This document shows positions 1 to 7,635 of a DNA stretch of 30,851 nt, in pieces (positions within the stretch are counted from its first letter, which is position 1; every line of letters starts with the position of its first letter). A program made the position numbers and the translations under genes. The DNA comes from JBBSOW01 sp038259365 (GTDB taxonomy: Bacteria; Actinomycetota; Actinomycetes; Propionibacteriales; Propionibacteriaceae). The notes under the pieces were generated by a model, which saw only the letters and a program-made list of their open reading frames with translations, made no database searches and had not been told where the DNA came from. The stretch lies in contig JBBSOW010000033.1 in NCBI GenBank assembly GCA_038259365.1, positions 1 to 30,851 of the forward strand, given 5' to 3'.

Positions 1-341
1 ACCTGGCCGAATTTCTCTTCGTAGGCCCGGTTACCGGCCAGGAGATCGGCTTGGACCTGCTCGTCGGTGCTGAGGCTGGCCTGCTCGCCGCGAGACAGAT
101 CGGCTTCGGCCGAATCTCCGGCCGCCTTCTCACCGATTCGCGGATGGTGGGCGAGCGCGGCGTCCACTTCTTCGGCGGTGAAGGGGTTGGCGGCCAGCTG
201 GGCCAGTTCGATGGCGACCTCGACGCTCTCGTAGGGCCGAGCGGCGACGATGGCGTCAACCCAGCGCGTGATGTCGAGGCACGGGGTGATCACCGAGCGC
301 GCTGTCTGCTCATCGGTGCGGTTGAACTCGCTCAGCTCCAT
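1..341 (-). CDS. uraD: OHCU decarboxylase (uric acid degradation), 3' part cut by window edge
   Basis: Decarboxylates 2-oxo-4-hydroxy-4-carboxy-5-ureidoimidazoline to S-allantoin, the last step of the urate-to-allantoin route in the cytoplasm. About 113 residues are visible. The family signature HPRIG lies at residues 66-70, with the His that is catalytic in characterised members. A following GEQASL segment (about 85-90) holds the family's conserved Glu-Gln, and NRAYEEKFG (about 104-112) is the conserved C-terminal helix motif. Full-length members are about 160-170 residues, so roughly 50 are missing beyond base 1. The ATG at 341-339 has a GAGAAGG ribosome site about 6 nt upstream. It is transcribed leftward, so any urate oxidase or HIU hydrolase partner would lie outside the window. 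The motifs are specific, and I see no good alternative identity. Confidence 0.9.
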   Translation of the reverse strand, partial: MELSEFNRTDEQTARSVITPCLDITRWVDAIVAARPYESVEVAIELAQLAANPFTAEEVDAALAHHPRIGEKAAGDSAEADLSRGEQASLSTDEQVQADLLAGNRAYEEKFGQ

Positions 342-489
342 AGGAACCCTTCTCGGTTCTTGGGACAGCCAAACGACGGGCTAAAGTGCGGCGTCGTTGC
401 CTGTCGGTGGGGAATCCACCCGCGGATCGGAGGTTCTAACGAGCCAGTCAGCTCGAACCCTCAAACTCCGCGATATGGAATAACTTTTC

Positions 490-528
490 CGTTGTTGATA
501 TACAACGCCCTTTTGTCCATGTTGTCAA
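490..528 (-). promoter_or_regulatory. uraD promoter with overlapping palindromic operator
   Basis: On the minus strand a perfect -35 TTGACA lies at 528-523. A -10-like TTGTAT or TGTATA follows at 505-499, 17-18 nt away. The -10 is covered by an imperfect palindrome at 490-507, CGTTGTTGATATACAACG, with 6-bp arms CGTTGT/ACAACG. This suggests a repressor site controlling the uric acid genes. The binding protein cannot be named from the sequence; GntR-, IclR- and TetR-type regulators are all possible. The predicted leader to the uraD start is about 150 nt. The rest of the 287-nt divergent gap (342-628) shows no gene. Confidence 0.55.
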
Positions 529-628
529 GGGGCGGTGAACCCCACGCTACTGTGACGTGCACCACTGAGGTCCGGAGGTGGTCAAAATCGACATCTGCGA
601 TCCTGGTGGCAACGGATTAGGAGTTCTG

Positions 629-1453
629 GTGAACATCTCGACGCGTCCGGTAGACAGCGGAGCCGGCGACCACCCCTCCGCCTCCCCGCCCGTCGGCGTG
701 GCGGTCGTCACGGGTGCCGGCCGGGGGATCGGCCGGGCGGTCGCGATGGCCCTGCTCGATCAGGGCTGGCGGGTGGCGGCGTGCGCCCGCGATGCCGCCG
801 TCGTCGAGGAGTGGGTGCGCCAATCCGCCGGGACCGGTGCCGCGGACGCCGGGTCCCGGGTGCTCGCGGTCACTCTCGACGTCACCGATCCCGACAGTGT
901 CGAGGCCGCCTTCGCCGCCGTCGTCGACCACCTTGGCCGCGTCGACCTGTTGTTCAACAACGCCGGGACGTTCGGCCGCAGCGCGCCGGTGGACGAGATC
1001 TCGCTCAGCGAGTGGAACGACGTCGTCGCGGTCAACCTCACCGGCACGATGCTGTGCACCCGGGCGGCCGTGGGGGTCATGAAGGCGCAAACCCCGCAAG
1101 GCGGCCGCATCATCAACAACGGCTCCATCTCGGCCCAGACGCCGCGCCCCGGAAGTTCGGCCTACACCGCCACCAAGCACGCCGTCACCGGGCTCACCAA
1201 GAGCACGAACCTCGACGGGCGCGGCTTCGGCATCACGTGTGGCCAGATCGACATCGGCAACACCGCCACGGACATGACCGCCGGCATCAGCCAGGGCAGC
1301 ACGCAGGCCGACGGCAGCGTCCGCCAAGAGCCGACGTTCGACGTCGCCGAGGCCGCCCGCGCGGTGGCCTGGATGGCCAGCCTGCCGCCGTCGGCCACCC
1401 CCAACTTCGTCACCATCACCGCCAGCGAGATGCCCTTCGCCGGCCGCGGGTGA
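629..1453 (+). CDS. SDR family oxidoreductase
   Basis: Classical short-chain dehydrogenase/reductase of 274 residues, expected to be cytoplasmic and NAD(P)-dependent; the substrate is unknown. Seen: the Rossmann glycine motif TGAGRGIG at residues 28-35, NNAG at 110-113, catalytic Ser166 in NNGSIS, and Tyr179/Lys183 in YTATK. The GTG at 629 is chosen because AGGAG at 619-623 sits 5 nt upstream. A longer frame begins at the GTG at 578, but that codon has no spaced ribosome site and would add 17 residues with no family counterpart. The gene diverges from uraD. It has no obvious partner, and whether it shares the uraD regulatory region is unknown. Confidence 0.85.
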   Translation: MNISTRPVDSGAGDHPSASPPVGVAVVTGAGRGIGRAVAMALLDQGWRVAACARDAAVVEEWVRQSAGTGAADAGSRVLAVTLDVTDPDSVEAAFAAVVDHLGRVDLLFNNAGTFGRSAPVDEISLSEWNDVVAVNLTGTMLCTRAAVGVMKAQTPQGGRIINNGSISAQTPRPGSSAYTATKHAVTGLTKSTNLDGRGFGITCGQIDIGNTATDMTAGISQGSTQADGSVRQEPTFDVAEAARAVAWMASLPPSATPNFVTITASEMPFAGRG

Positions 1454-1510
1454 AAAAGTCGTCCACCCTCTCGCAATCCAATATCTGTTCGATTGGTGGG
1501 CATGACAGCA

Positions 1511-2530
1511 CTAGGCGACCCGTCGGCCGATGTGGGGCACTTCGGGCGCAGCGTCGGCAGCGAGGTTCACCGGCGCGCCGACGGCCAGCGCTCGTAGCGA
1601 TTCGACCCAGTGGATGGCTCCGCGGGTCAACACCTCATCGCTCCACCAGGCGGAGTGACCGGTCTGGACGATTCGGCCCTCGGCGAGCAGGTCGCCGTCG
1701 CGGTGGGGGTCGACCACGGCGTCGTCGACGGCGTAGCCACGCAGGCGGCCCGAACGGATGGCATCGGCGGCGGCGTTGGTGTCCACCACCGCGGCGCGGC
1801 TGATGACGACCAGCGATGCGCCAAGCGGCAGAAGGTCAAGCTCCGCGGACAGCAGGAGCGGCGGCTCGAGGTGATGGCGCGAACAGGCCACGACGACCAC
1901 GTCGCTGCAGCTCAGCAGCTCCTTCATCGACAAATAGGTGACCCCAGGTTCCTTGTCGGGGCGTGGATCGGAGGCGATCACGTACATCCCGAACGCGGCG
2001 CTCAAGCGACCGATGAGCTGACCGATGCGGCCGTAGCCGACGATCCCTACCGTCTTGCCGGAGAGCTCAAAGCCGCGCAGCGACGTCTGTGGCGGCACGA
2101 GGCCACGCGATCGATCGTTGCCCAGGTGAACTCGTCGGGAGAGGGACAACAACATGGCCATGGCGTGCTCGGCTACCGACGTCGTGCTGTAATCGGGCAG
2201 CGTTGCCAGTTGCACCCCGTGCCGGCGAAACGCCGCCAGATCGTACATATCGGTGCCGGTGGCGTGCAGCCCCACCGCTCGCAGGCGCGGCAGTTGCGCA
2301 AGCAGGGCCTCGTCCATCGGTGGGGTGACCTTGGGGGTAAGGCCGACGATGTCGGCCTCGCCGAGCAGGTCGACGGCCTCGGGGCGCGTCATGGCCGGCA
2401 GGTCTCCGCGCGCGATGACGCTGACCTCGGCGACCGCATCCAGATCCGCCAGCGCGACCGGGTTGAGGCCCGGCCTGCCCTGCACCGACACGATCACGAC
2501 CCTCGGCTGGGGCTTGGGGTGCTGTATCAC
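1511..2530 (-). CDS. D-2-hydroxyacid dehydrogenase family protein
   Basis: NAD-dependent D-isomer-specific 2-hydroxyacid dehydrogenase (SerA/LdhA/HprA fold), 339 residues from the chosen start. The nucleotide motif GYGRIG is at about 165-170. The catalytic Arg is Arg245 in SRAAVVD. The position of the family's catalytic Glu (normally in an E-P pair) holds Asp274 in VVDP, and the catalytic His is His292 in TGHSAW. The Glu-to-Asp change is conservative, so activity is plausible; the substrate is unknown. The frame stays open to 2668, but that would overlap the upstream membrane-protein gene by 50 nt and add a tail with no family counterpart. The GTG at 2530 gives a normal length, although its ribosome site is weak. 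It lies 88 nt behind the glycan operon and may or may not be co-transcribed. Confidence 0.8.
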   Translation of the reverse strand: MIQHPKPQPRVVIVSVQGRPGLNPVALADLDAVAEVSVIARGDLPAMTRPEAVDLLGEADIVGLTPKVTPPMDEALLAQLPRLRAVGLHATGTDMYDLAAFRRHGVQLATLPDYSTTSVAEHAMAMLLSLSRRVHLGNDRSRGLVPPQTSLRGFELSGKTVGIVGYGRIGQLIGRLSAAFGMYVIASDPRPDKEPGVTYLSMKELLSCSDVVVVACSRHHLEPPLLLSAELDLLPLGASLVVISRAAVVDTNAAADAIRSGRLRGYAVDDAVVDPHRDGDLLAEGRIVQTGHSAWWSDEVLTRGAIHWVESLRALAVGAPVNLAADAAPEVPHIGRRVA

Positions 2531-2618
2531 ACGATCTACCGTAGGCGCCCGAGCTGCTTTGTGGTGGAGGACACCGGGGTGTTGCCGCACGCCGTCCCGC
2601 CTTGTACCCGCGGGAGGC

Positions 2619-4256
2619 CTACCCGCCGAGCCGTTCCAACACCGGGTCGCCCCCCGCTGGGGCCGCACGCGGCGGGGTGCCAGGGGTGCCTTCCCGCGTC
2701 GGATCGCCAGGCCAGAGCACGATGGCGCTAGCCCCCACCCGTCTCAGCTCCCCCTCGAGGTCGGCAAGCGGGGTCTCGGGGTCGGCGAGACCCGCGTAGT
2801 CGACGCCAGTGAGGAAGGCCAGCAGCTGGGTGCGTTCCCAATCCGAGGCCCCGGCGAGCGCGCCCGAGAGCGGTTCGCTCTGGTTGACCTGCTCGGCGAA
2901 GCGCCACACCTCGCGGTCGGTGTTCCAGTGCAGCAGGGCGACGGGGGCGAGCCCGACCGCGATGAGGGTGAGCCAGAGCGTCGCCGCGCCCCGAGCCAGC
3001 CAGAGCGCGCGGGCGCTGCTAGCTATTCGGGGACGGAGCCAGCCTGAGATGGCGTCGAGCCCCAGCGCCGCGGCGGGGAGGAGAGCGAGCATCGGGAACC
3101 AGAGGTAGCGCTCGATCACGATCAGCAGCGCCATCCCGGCGGCGAACCCGGCCCCGGCCAGCGCCGATCCCAGCACCACCGTGCGCTGCCGGGCGGGCCG
3201 ACGAAAGCAGCTCACCAGGCCGATGACCGCGAGCAACCCCACCGGGGTCCAGCGGCGCAGCAGCGACCCGGCGGCCACCTTCGCCTGGCTCACGGCGTTC
3301 TCGACGCGGCTCGGCGGCGTCGGCGTCGATACATCGGAGGAGTCGGTACCGGTCGTGGGTGGGTTGACGAAGATGGGCAGATCGCTGGGTCGCTCCCACG
3401 GGGTGAACCCGTCGTTCGGGGGGACATAGAGACCGGGGTAGCTCAGCGGGTTTCCCCACGAACCGGGAACCACGAGCTTGGCGTTGAACTCACCGGCGGT
3501 CGAGATCGTGGGCTGCCCGGTCGAGACGGTGAGGACCCCGATCCAGGGGCCGGCGGTCAGCACCAGCGTCAGCGCGGCGCCGGCCATCAGCCGAAGCACC
3601 GCCCGCCGGGCGCCGCGCTCGCTCAGCAAGCGCAAGACCAGCACCAGCACGAACAGGGCGCCGACGTAGGGCAGAGCCACCGCCTTCGCGAGATAGGCCA
3701 GGCCCGCGAGGCCCCCGGCGATCAGGCCGGCTCGCAGCGTGACGCCGGTCAGCGCCATGGTGAGGCAGCCGAGAATGAGCGGGATGAACACGATGTCGGG
3801 GTACAGCCCGAAGACGCTGGCGGCGCACAACAGCAGCGCCCCGGCGGTCGCGGCGAGGTTGGCCGAGCCGATACCCGCGCCGGCCCGGGTGCAGAGCCGT
3901 CGGACGCTGGGGACGCTCGCGAGGGCGGCGATCAGCCCCACCAGTCGCAGCGCCACGAACTCCTGCACCCCGAGAGCGACGAACGGGGCCGCCAACACCG
4001 GGTAGAGCGGGCTCCAGTAGGCCAACACCGCGTCGGCGAGGTTCCCCTCGGCGATGCGCCGCGCCATGACGGCGTAGACGCCGCCGTCGGGGTTGACGAA
4101 CCAGCGATTCCCCCAGCTCAGCCCGAGCCAGCCCAGGACGACGACGAGGTAGGGCAGCAGCGTGCCGATCCACGGGGGCAGCAGCGGGTGCGCGGCGGGG
4201 GCTTCGGGCGGCGGAGTCAACGCCGTTGCACCGCTTGGCGCGGGGGACAAGGTCAT
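2619..4256 (-). CDS. Polytopic membrane protein, GT-C glycosyltransferase-like (copy 2)
   Basis: A 545-residue protein with roughly ten hydrophobic segments, for example about 34-48, 130-146, 150-205, 216-236, 340-355, 362-405 and 415-440. A long hydrophilic stretch lies at about 240-335 and a soluble C-terminal tail follows 445. The first loop after TM1 carries NPDGGVYAVMARRI, reminiscent of the acidic first-loop motif of GT-C enzymes that use lipid-phosphate sugars (ArnT/PMT-like). The protein is plainly homologous to its upstream neighbour at 4328-5881: shared blocks include YWSPLYP, AYLAKAVALPY, NTDREVW and a TISTA-FNA-PGS-GNPL series. The ATG at 4256 follows a 71-nt gap. The likely role is transfer of a sugar to a surface glycan outside the membrane. 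A polymerase or ligase role is not excluded. Confidence 0.7.
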   Translation of the reverse strand: MTLSPAPSGATALTPPPEAPAAHPLLPPWIGTLLPYLVVVLGWLGLSWGNRWFVNPDGGVYAVMARRIAEGNLADAVLAYWSPLYPVLAAPFVALGVQEFVALRLVGLIAALASVPSVRRLCTRAGAGIGSANLAATAGALLLCAASVFGLYPDIVFIPLILGCLTMALTGVTLRAGLIAGGLAGLAYLAKAVALPYVGALFVLVLVLRLLSERGARRAVLRLMAGAALTLVLTAGPWIGVLTVSTGQPTISTAGEFNAKLVVPGSWGNPLSYPGLYVPPNDGFTPWERPSDLPIFVNPPTTGTDSSDVSTPTPPSRVENAVSQAKVAAGSLLRRWTPVGLLAVIGLVSCFRRPARQRTVVLGSALAGAGFAAGMALLIVIERYLWFPMLALLPAAALGLDAISGWLRPRIASSARALWLARGAATLWLTLIAVGLAPVALLHWNTDREVWRFAEQVNQSEPLSGALAGASDWERTQLLAFLTGVDYAGLADPETPLADLEGELRRVGASAIVLWPGDPTREGTPGTPPRAAPAGGDPVLERLGG

Positions 4257-4327
4257 CGCGGCTCAATCGCCTGGGGGTGAGGGCTGGCAACGCATGCAGA
4301 GCAGCCTAATCTCTGCTGGCCGCCCGC

Positions 4328-5881
4328 TTAGCCACCGTCGTGGCGCACCAGGCCCGTGTCGGAGACATCCTCGACGATGACGGGGCTGTCCCGCCCCGCC
4401 GGTTTGGAGAACCTCGTCGGCCACCTCACCAGATGCTTGGCGCCGACCGCCTCCAGTTGCTCGACCAGCTCGGCGTCGTCGAGCTTCTTGGGCGCGAGGC
4501 CGACGTACCCGCCGCCGGTGAGGATCCCCAGCAGTTGCGACCTGCGCCAACCCGAGCTGCCCGCGAGGGGTCCGGTCAACGGGGCGTCGGCGTTCAACCG
4601 CTCGGCGAGCTCCCACACCTCACGATCGGTCTGCCAATGCCCGACCGCCCGGGACTGCCAATCCGTCGCCACCACCACCACCAGCGCCGCCGCCGCGACC
4701 CCCACAAGCAGGCGTCCCCCCACGCGGTGCAACGGTCGGGCCAACACCTCCAGGCCGAGGGCGGCGGCCGGCACGCAACAGAGCATGGGCAGCCACAGGT
4801 AGCGTCCGATGACGATGATCAGCGCCATCCCGAGCGCGAAACCGGCGCCCGCGAGCACTATCCCGAGCATGAACGCGCGGGGCTCGCCGCCGCGTCGCCA
4901 GGACACCACCAACCCGACGGCGGTCAAGAGGGACATCGGTAGCCAGAGGCGATAGACCGCAACGGCGACAGCGCGGAGCTGCTTGTCCGTGTTCTCGACC
5001 CGACCCTTCAAGGCGCCGGCGACACCCGGTCGGACCGGCTCGGCCGGCGCGCTCCGCGGGATGGGGAGGGCGCGCGGGCTTTCCCACACGGTAAGGGCGG
5101 AGGGCTCAGGTAGGGGGTACAGGCCCCGATACCGCAACGGATTGCCCAGCGAACCCGGTTGAACGAGCTCGGCGTTGAACGCGCTCGCCGTCGAGATCGT
5201 CGGGTATCCGGCTTGGGCGCTGATGAGCCCGATCCATCCGGCCGACGTGAGCAGGAGCGCGCCCAGGCTCACCGCGCTCAGCTTCAGCAGCGAGCGGGCC
5301 GTGCCGCTTCGGGTGAACAGCCTTAGCAACAACAGCACCGGGATGAGAACGAGCAGGTAGGGCAACGCCACCGCCTTGGCCAGGTAGGCGCACCCGCCGA
5401 GAAAACCCGCCAGCGCGGCACCGCGAACGGTGCGGGCGGTGAGGAGCCAGTAGAGGCAACCGAGCGCCAACGCCAAGAACACGATGTCCGGGTGCATGGA
5501 ATACACCGAGTTCACCAACAGCAGCACCACCGCCGCGAGGATCGCGACGTCGGCCGCGGCGTGGCCGGCTCCCGCCTTCACGCAGAGCGCCCGCAGGGTG
5601 GGGATCACGGTGAGTGCGGCCGTCAGCAGCACCAGCCGCAGCGCCATGAACGGCTCGACGCCGACGACGACGAGGGGCGTGGCCAGGGTGGGATACAGGG
5701 GACTCCAATAGGGCAGTATCGCCTCGCCGAACCGACCCGAGGCGAGGCGGGTCGCCACGCTCGCGTACACCCCGGCGTCGAGGTTGACGTACCACCGGTT
5801 CCCGCTGGTGAGGGCCACCCACCCCAACACCAGCAGAACGTACGGGGCCAGCCGCTGCCAGATCGGCCGCGATGGCCTCAC
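4328..5881 (-). CDS. Polytopic membrane protein, GT-C glycosyltransferase-like (copy 1)
   Basis: A 517-residue multi-pass protein and tandem paralogue of the next gene downstream (2619-4256). Hydrophobic segments follow the same order, with the first-loop motif NLDAGVYASVATRL, then YWSPLYP, a PDIVFLAL helix, AYLAKAVALPY and a soluble C-terminal region with NTDREVWELAERLN and a GS-W-RSQLL block. The conserved Asp of the first loop (LDAG here, PDGG in the paralogue) is the best candidate catalytic residue, by analogy with GT-C families. The GTG start at 5881 overlaps the GT2 stop by 4 nt (GTGA), implying translational coupling. The inferred role is a membrane glycosyltransferase acting on a lipid-linked donor in glycan assembly; the exact family is not certain. 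Confidence 0.7.
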   Translation of the reverse strand: MRPSRPIWQRLAPYVLLVLGWVALTSGNRWYVNLDAGVYASVATRLASGRFGEAILPYWSPLYPTLATPLVVVGVEPFMALRLVLLTAALTVIPTLRALCVKAGAGHAAADVAILAAVVLLLVNSVYSMHPDIVFLALALGCLYWLLTARTVRGAALAGFLGGCAYLAKAVALPYLLVLIPVLLLLRLFTRSGTARSLLKLSAVSLGALLLTSAGWIGLISAQAGYPTISTASAFNAELVQPGSLGNPLRYRGLYPLPEPSALTVWESPRALPIPRSAPAEPVRPGVAGALKGRVENTDKQLRAVAVAVYRLWLPMSLLTAVGLVVSWRRGGEPRAFMLGIVLAGAGFALGMALIIVIGRYLWLPMLCCVPAAALGLEVLARPLHRVGGRLLVGVAAAALVVVVATDWQSRAVGHWQTDREVWELAERLNADAPLTGPLAGSSGWRRSQLLGILTGGGYVGLAPKKLDDAELVEQLEAVGAKHLVRWPTRFSKPAGRDSPVIVEDVSDTGLVRHDGG

Positions 5882-6768
5882 CTGGCCCGCGAGATCGGGT
5901 TATCGGTACCCATCTTCGCCCGCAGCATTCCCCACGCCGTTGCCGCCTGGGAGAAGAGCAGGCGGGCCGACATGGCCGCCGCCGCACCCCCACGCTGCTG
6001 GCGAAAGGGGGTGGCCAGCAGCGTGACGTAGTCTCTTGGCGACCACGGCCCCGTTCCGTCGGGCTGGCCGTGCACCTGCCGCGCGGCCGCGCCGTAGTTC
6101 GCGTGCTGGCGCCAAAAGGACCCGGCGGTGAGGTCGTGTTCGTGCAGCACCACCGCGCCGTCGACCAGCACGATCCTGCCTCCGCGGGCGCGCCAGCCGT
6201 CGCAGAAGGCGCGGTCCTCCCCGGCGGCGGTCCCGAAGCCCTCGTCGTACCCACCGGAGGCCAGGAACCGCTCGCGCTGCACCGCGAGGTTGCACGTCGG
6301 CAGGAAGCCGCCGGGGGTGGCGGCGATGACCCGGTCCACCAGGAGCTGGCTCGCCTCGGCCCACCGGTTGTCCGCGAGCGCGTTCACCGTCTGCCCGCCG
6401 ACCAGCGCCGACGGGTCTTGCGCGAGCGCCGCCTCGAGGCCCCGCAGCCATCCGGGAACCGGTCGACAATCGTCGTCGGTGAAGGCCAACCACTCGCCTC
6501 GGGCGGCCCGCGCCCCGGCGTTCCGAGCCGCGGCCGGGCCCCGGTTCGCCTGCCGGATGACCCGCACGTCGATGTCACCGGGCACCTGTTCGGCCACCGG
6601 GGCGGCCGGGCGCTCTCCCCCGTCGTCGACGACGACGATCTCTACCCCGTCGGCGCGACTCAGCCGCTGCAGCGCGGTCAGGCAGCGGCGCAGTTCGGCC
6701 GGGCGGTTGTAGCTCGGCACGATCACACTCCACTTCGGCACGCTCCACTTCGGGGTTGCCGCGTTCAC
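5878..6768 (-). CDS. GT2 family glycosyltransferase
   Basis: Cytoplasmic GT-A-fold inverting glycosyltransferase, 296 residues. Seen: VIVPSYNR at about 15-22, VVVDDG at about 45-50, the metal-binding TDDDC at 97-101, SGGYDEGFG at about 171-179, and GEDRAF with the Glu184-Asp185 pair typical of GT2 catalytic sites. The frame is open to 7347, but that overlaps the amidohydrolase gene. The GTG at 6768, overlapping the amidohydrolase TGA by 4 nt, fits the family. Another GTG lies one codon upstream. The N-terminus contains a tandem KWSVP/KWSVI repeat just before the first strand. The C-terminus has no clear membrane segment. It probably adds one sugar of the locus glycan; donor and acceptor are unknown. 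Confidence 0.87.
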   Translation of the reverse strand: MNAATPKWSVPKWSVIVPSYNRPAELRRCLTALQRLSRADGVEIVVVDDGGERPAAPVAEQVPGDIDVRVIRQANRGPAAARNAGARAARGEWLAFTDDDCRPVPGWLRGLEAALAQDPSALVGGQTVNALADNRWAEASQLLVDRVIAATPGGFLPTCNLAVQRERFLASGGYDEGFGTAAGEDRAFCDGWRARGGRIVLVDGAVVLHEHDLTAGSFWRQHANYGAAARQVHGQPDGTGPWSPRDYVTLLATPFRQQRGGAAAAMSARLLFSQAATAWGMLRAKMGTDNPISRAR

Positions 6769-7634
6769 CACCGCAGCACCCGTTCGGCGTTGCCCGAGCC
6801 GATCAGAGCCAGCGTCTCGTCGTCGCGGACCGCGGCGGCCACCTGGTGCCAGGCCACCAGCGGGTGCATCAGCGGGACGCAGGAGCCGAACAGGACCTTG
6901 GTCGGCACCGATCGGGCGGCGACGGCGACGAATTCGGCCAGCCAGCTGCCCGAGGTGGAGAGATAGACGTGCTCGTGGCGGCGGGCCAGCTCGAGGGCGG
7001 CGGCGAAATCGGGAGCGCTGGCGGGGTAGGCGCCCAGGTGGGCCAAGACGATCGGCCCGCTGACCTCGCCGATGAGGCGTCGCTCCAGCAGCGAGGGCGG
7101 CATCCGTTCCCCCCCGTGCACCACCATCGGCAGGCCGAGCTCGGAGATCGCGGTCAGGGCTGCTGCCGAGGGGAAACCGTCGACGTGCGGCAGCAGGTTC
7201 ACCCCGTCGAAGCCGCGCAGGGCGGCGACGAACTCCGGCGTCGAGGCCCCGGCGCCCAGGGGCGCGCCGTCGAGCAGCAGGTCGGCGGGGGGTCTTTGCC
7301 GACGCGACCGCGCCAACGATCGGGCCTGATGCAGCGACGGCGGCCACAGGGCGGCTCGGCTCGCGGCCAGCACGCCACCCAGGCGGGCGAAGGGACGGAA
7401 CCGGCCGGCATCGCCCGCCACGGCCAGCCGTAACGCCTCGTTGGCTTCGGCGTAACCGCCTGCCCGCCGCGGGGGGAACAGCGCGGCGCAGCGGACCCCG
7501 GCCGCCTCGGCGAGGCCCGAAAACTCGGCCAGCCGCAACCCCGGGCCGTCGTCGGCGGCGACATGCACGTGAACGTCCACGAGCCCGCCCGCGGGCAGTT
7601 CGGCCGCGCCGGTGCGCAACAGTCGCGTGTCCAC
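6765..7634 (-). CDS. Amidohydrolase-like TIM-barrel protein lacking the conserved Asp
   Basis: A 289-residue protein of the amidohydrolase_2 superfamily (metal-dependent hydrolases and decarboxylases). Seen: DVHVH at residues 20-24, LLPHVDG with His150, VVHGG with His173, AHLG with His199, then FGSCVPL, where Cys252 replaces the Asp of the usual FGSD motif that binds metal and activates water. The paralogue at 15485-16345 keeps that Asp. A second difference is YLSTSG here against YLDTSG there. The Cys codon is at 6881-6879. The GTG start at 7634 lies 1 nt behind the GT4 stop, and the stop overlaps the GT2 start. The protein may have altered chemistry or be a non-catalytic partner of its paralogue. 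The substrate is unknown. Confidence 0.8.
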   Translation of the reverse strand: MDTRLLRTGAAELPAGGLVDVHVHVAADDGPGLRLAEFSGLAEAAGVRCAALFPPRRAGGYAEANEALRLAVAGDAGRFRPFARLGGVLAASRAALWPPSLHQARSLARSRRQRPPADLLLDGAPLGAGASTPEFVAALRGFDGVNLLPHVDGFPSAAALTAISELGLPMVVHGGERMPPSLLERRLIGEVSGPIVLAHLGAYPASAPDFAAALELARRHEHVYLSTSGSWLAEFVAVAARSVPTKVLFGSCVPLMHPLVAWHQVAAAVRDDETLALIGSGNAERVLRW

Positions 7635-7635
7635 G

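Noticed and set aside
51..620. A 189-codon open frame on the plus strand at the left edge.
   Set aside because: It is antisense to the uraD gene, whose HPRIG and KFG motifs are on the minus strand, and it continues across the regulatory gap without any recognisable domain.
578..628. An upstream GTG start for the first SDR protein.
   Set aside because: The GTG at 578 overlaps its only GGAGG-like site, whereas the GTG at 629 has AGGAG at proper spacing and gives the normal SDR N-terminus.
1461..1500. A hairpin between the convergent SDR and hydroxyacid dehydrogenase genes as a shared terminator.
   Set aside because: GATTGGTGG pairs with CCAC and CAATC only if a 7-nt bulge is allowed, and no T-run follows on either strand.
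2531..2668. The longer N-terminus of the hydroxyacid dehydrogenase.
   Set aside because: It would overlap the upstream membrane-protein gene by 50 nt and add a basic, domain-free tail of 46 residues.
1610..2731. A 373-codon plus-strand open frame opposite the hydroxyacid dehydrogenase.
   Set aside because: It is rich in Gly, Arg, His and Gln as expected for a high-GC antisense frame; the minus-strand protein carries all the family motifs.
4296..4316. Inverted repeat GCAGAG/CTCTGC between the two GT-C-like genes as a terminator.
   Set aside because: The stem is only 6 bp with a 9-nt loop and no T-run; the genes are likely co-transcribed.
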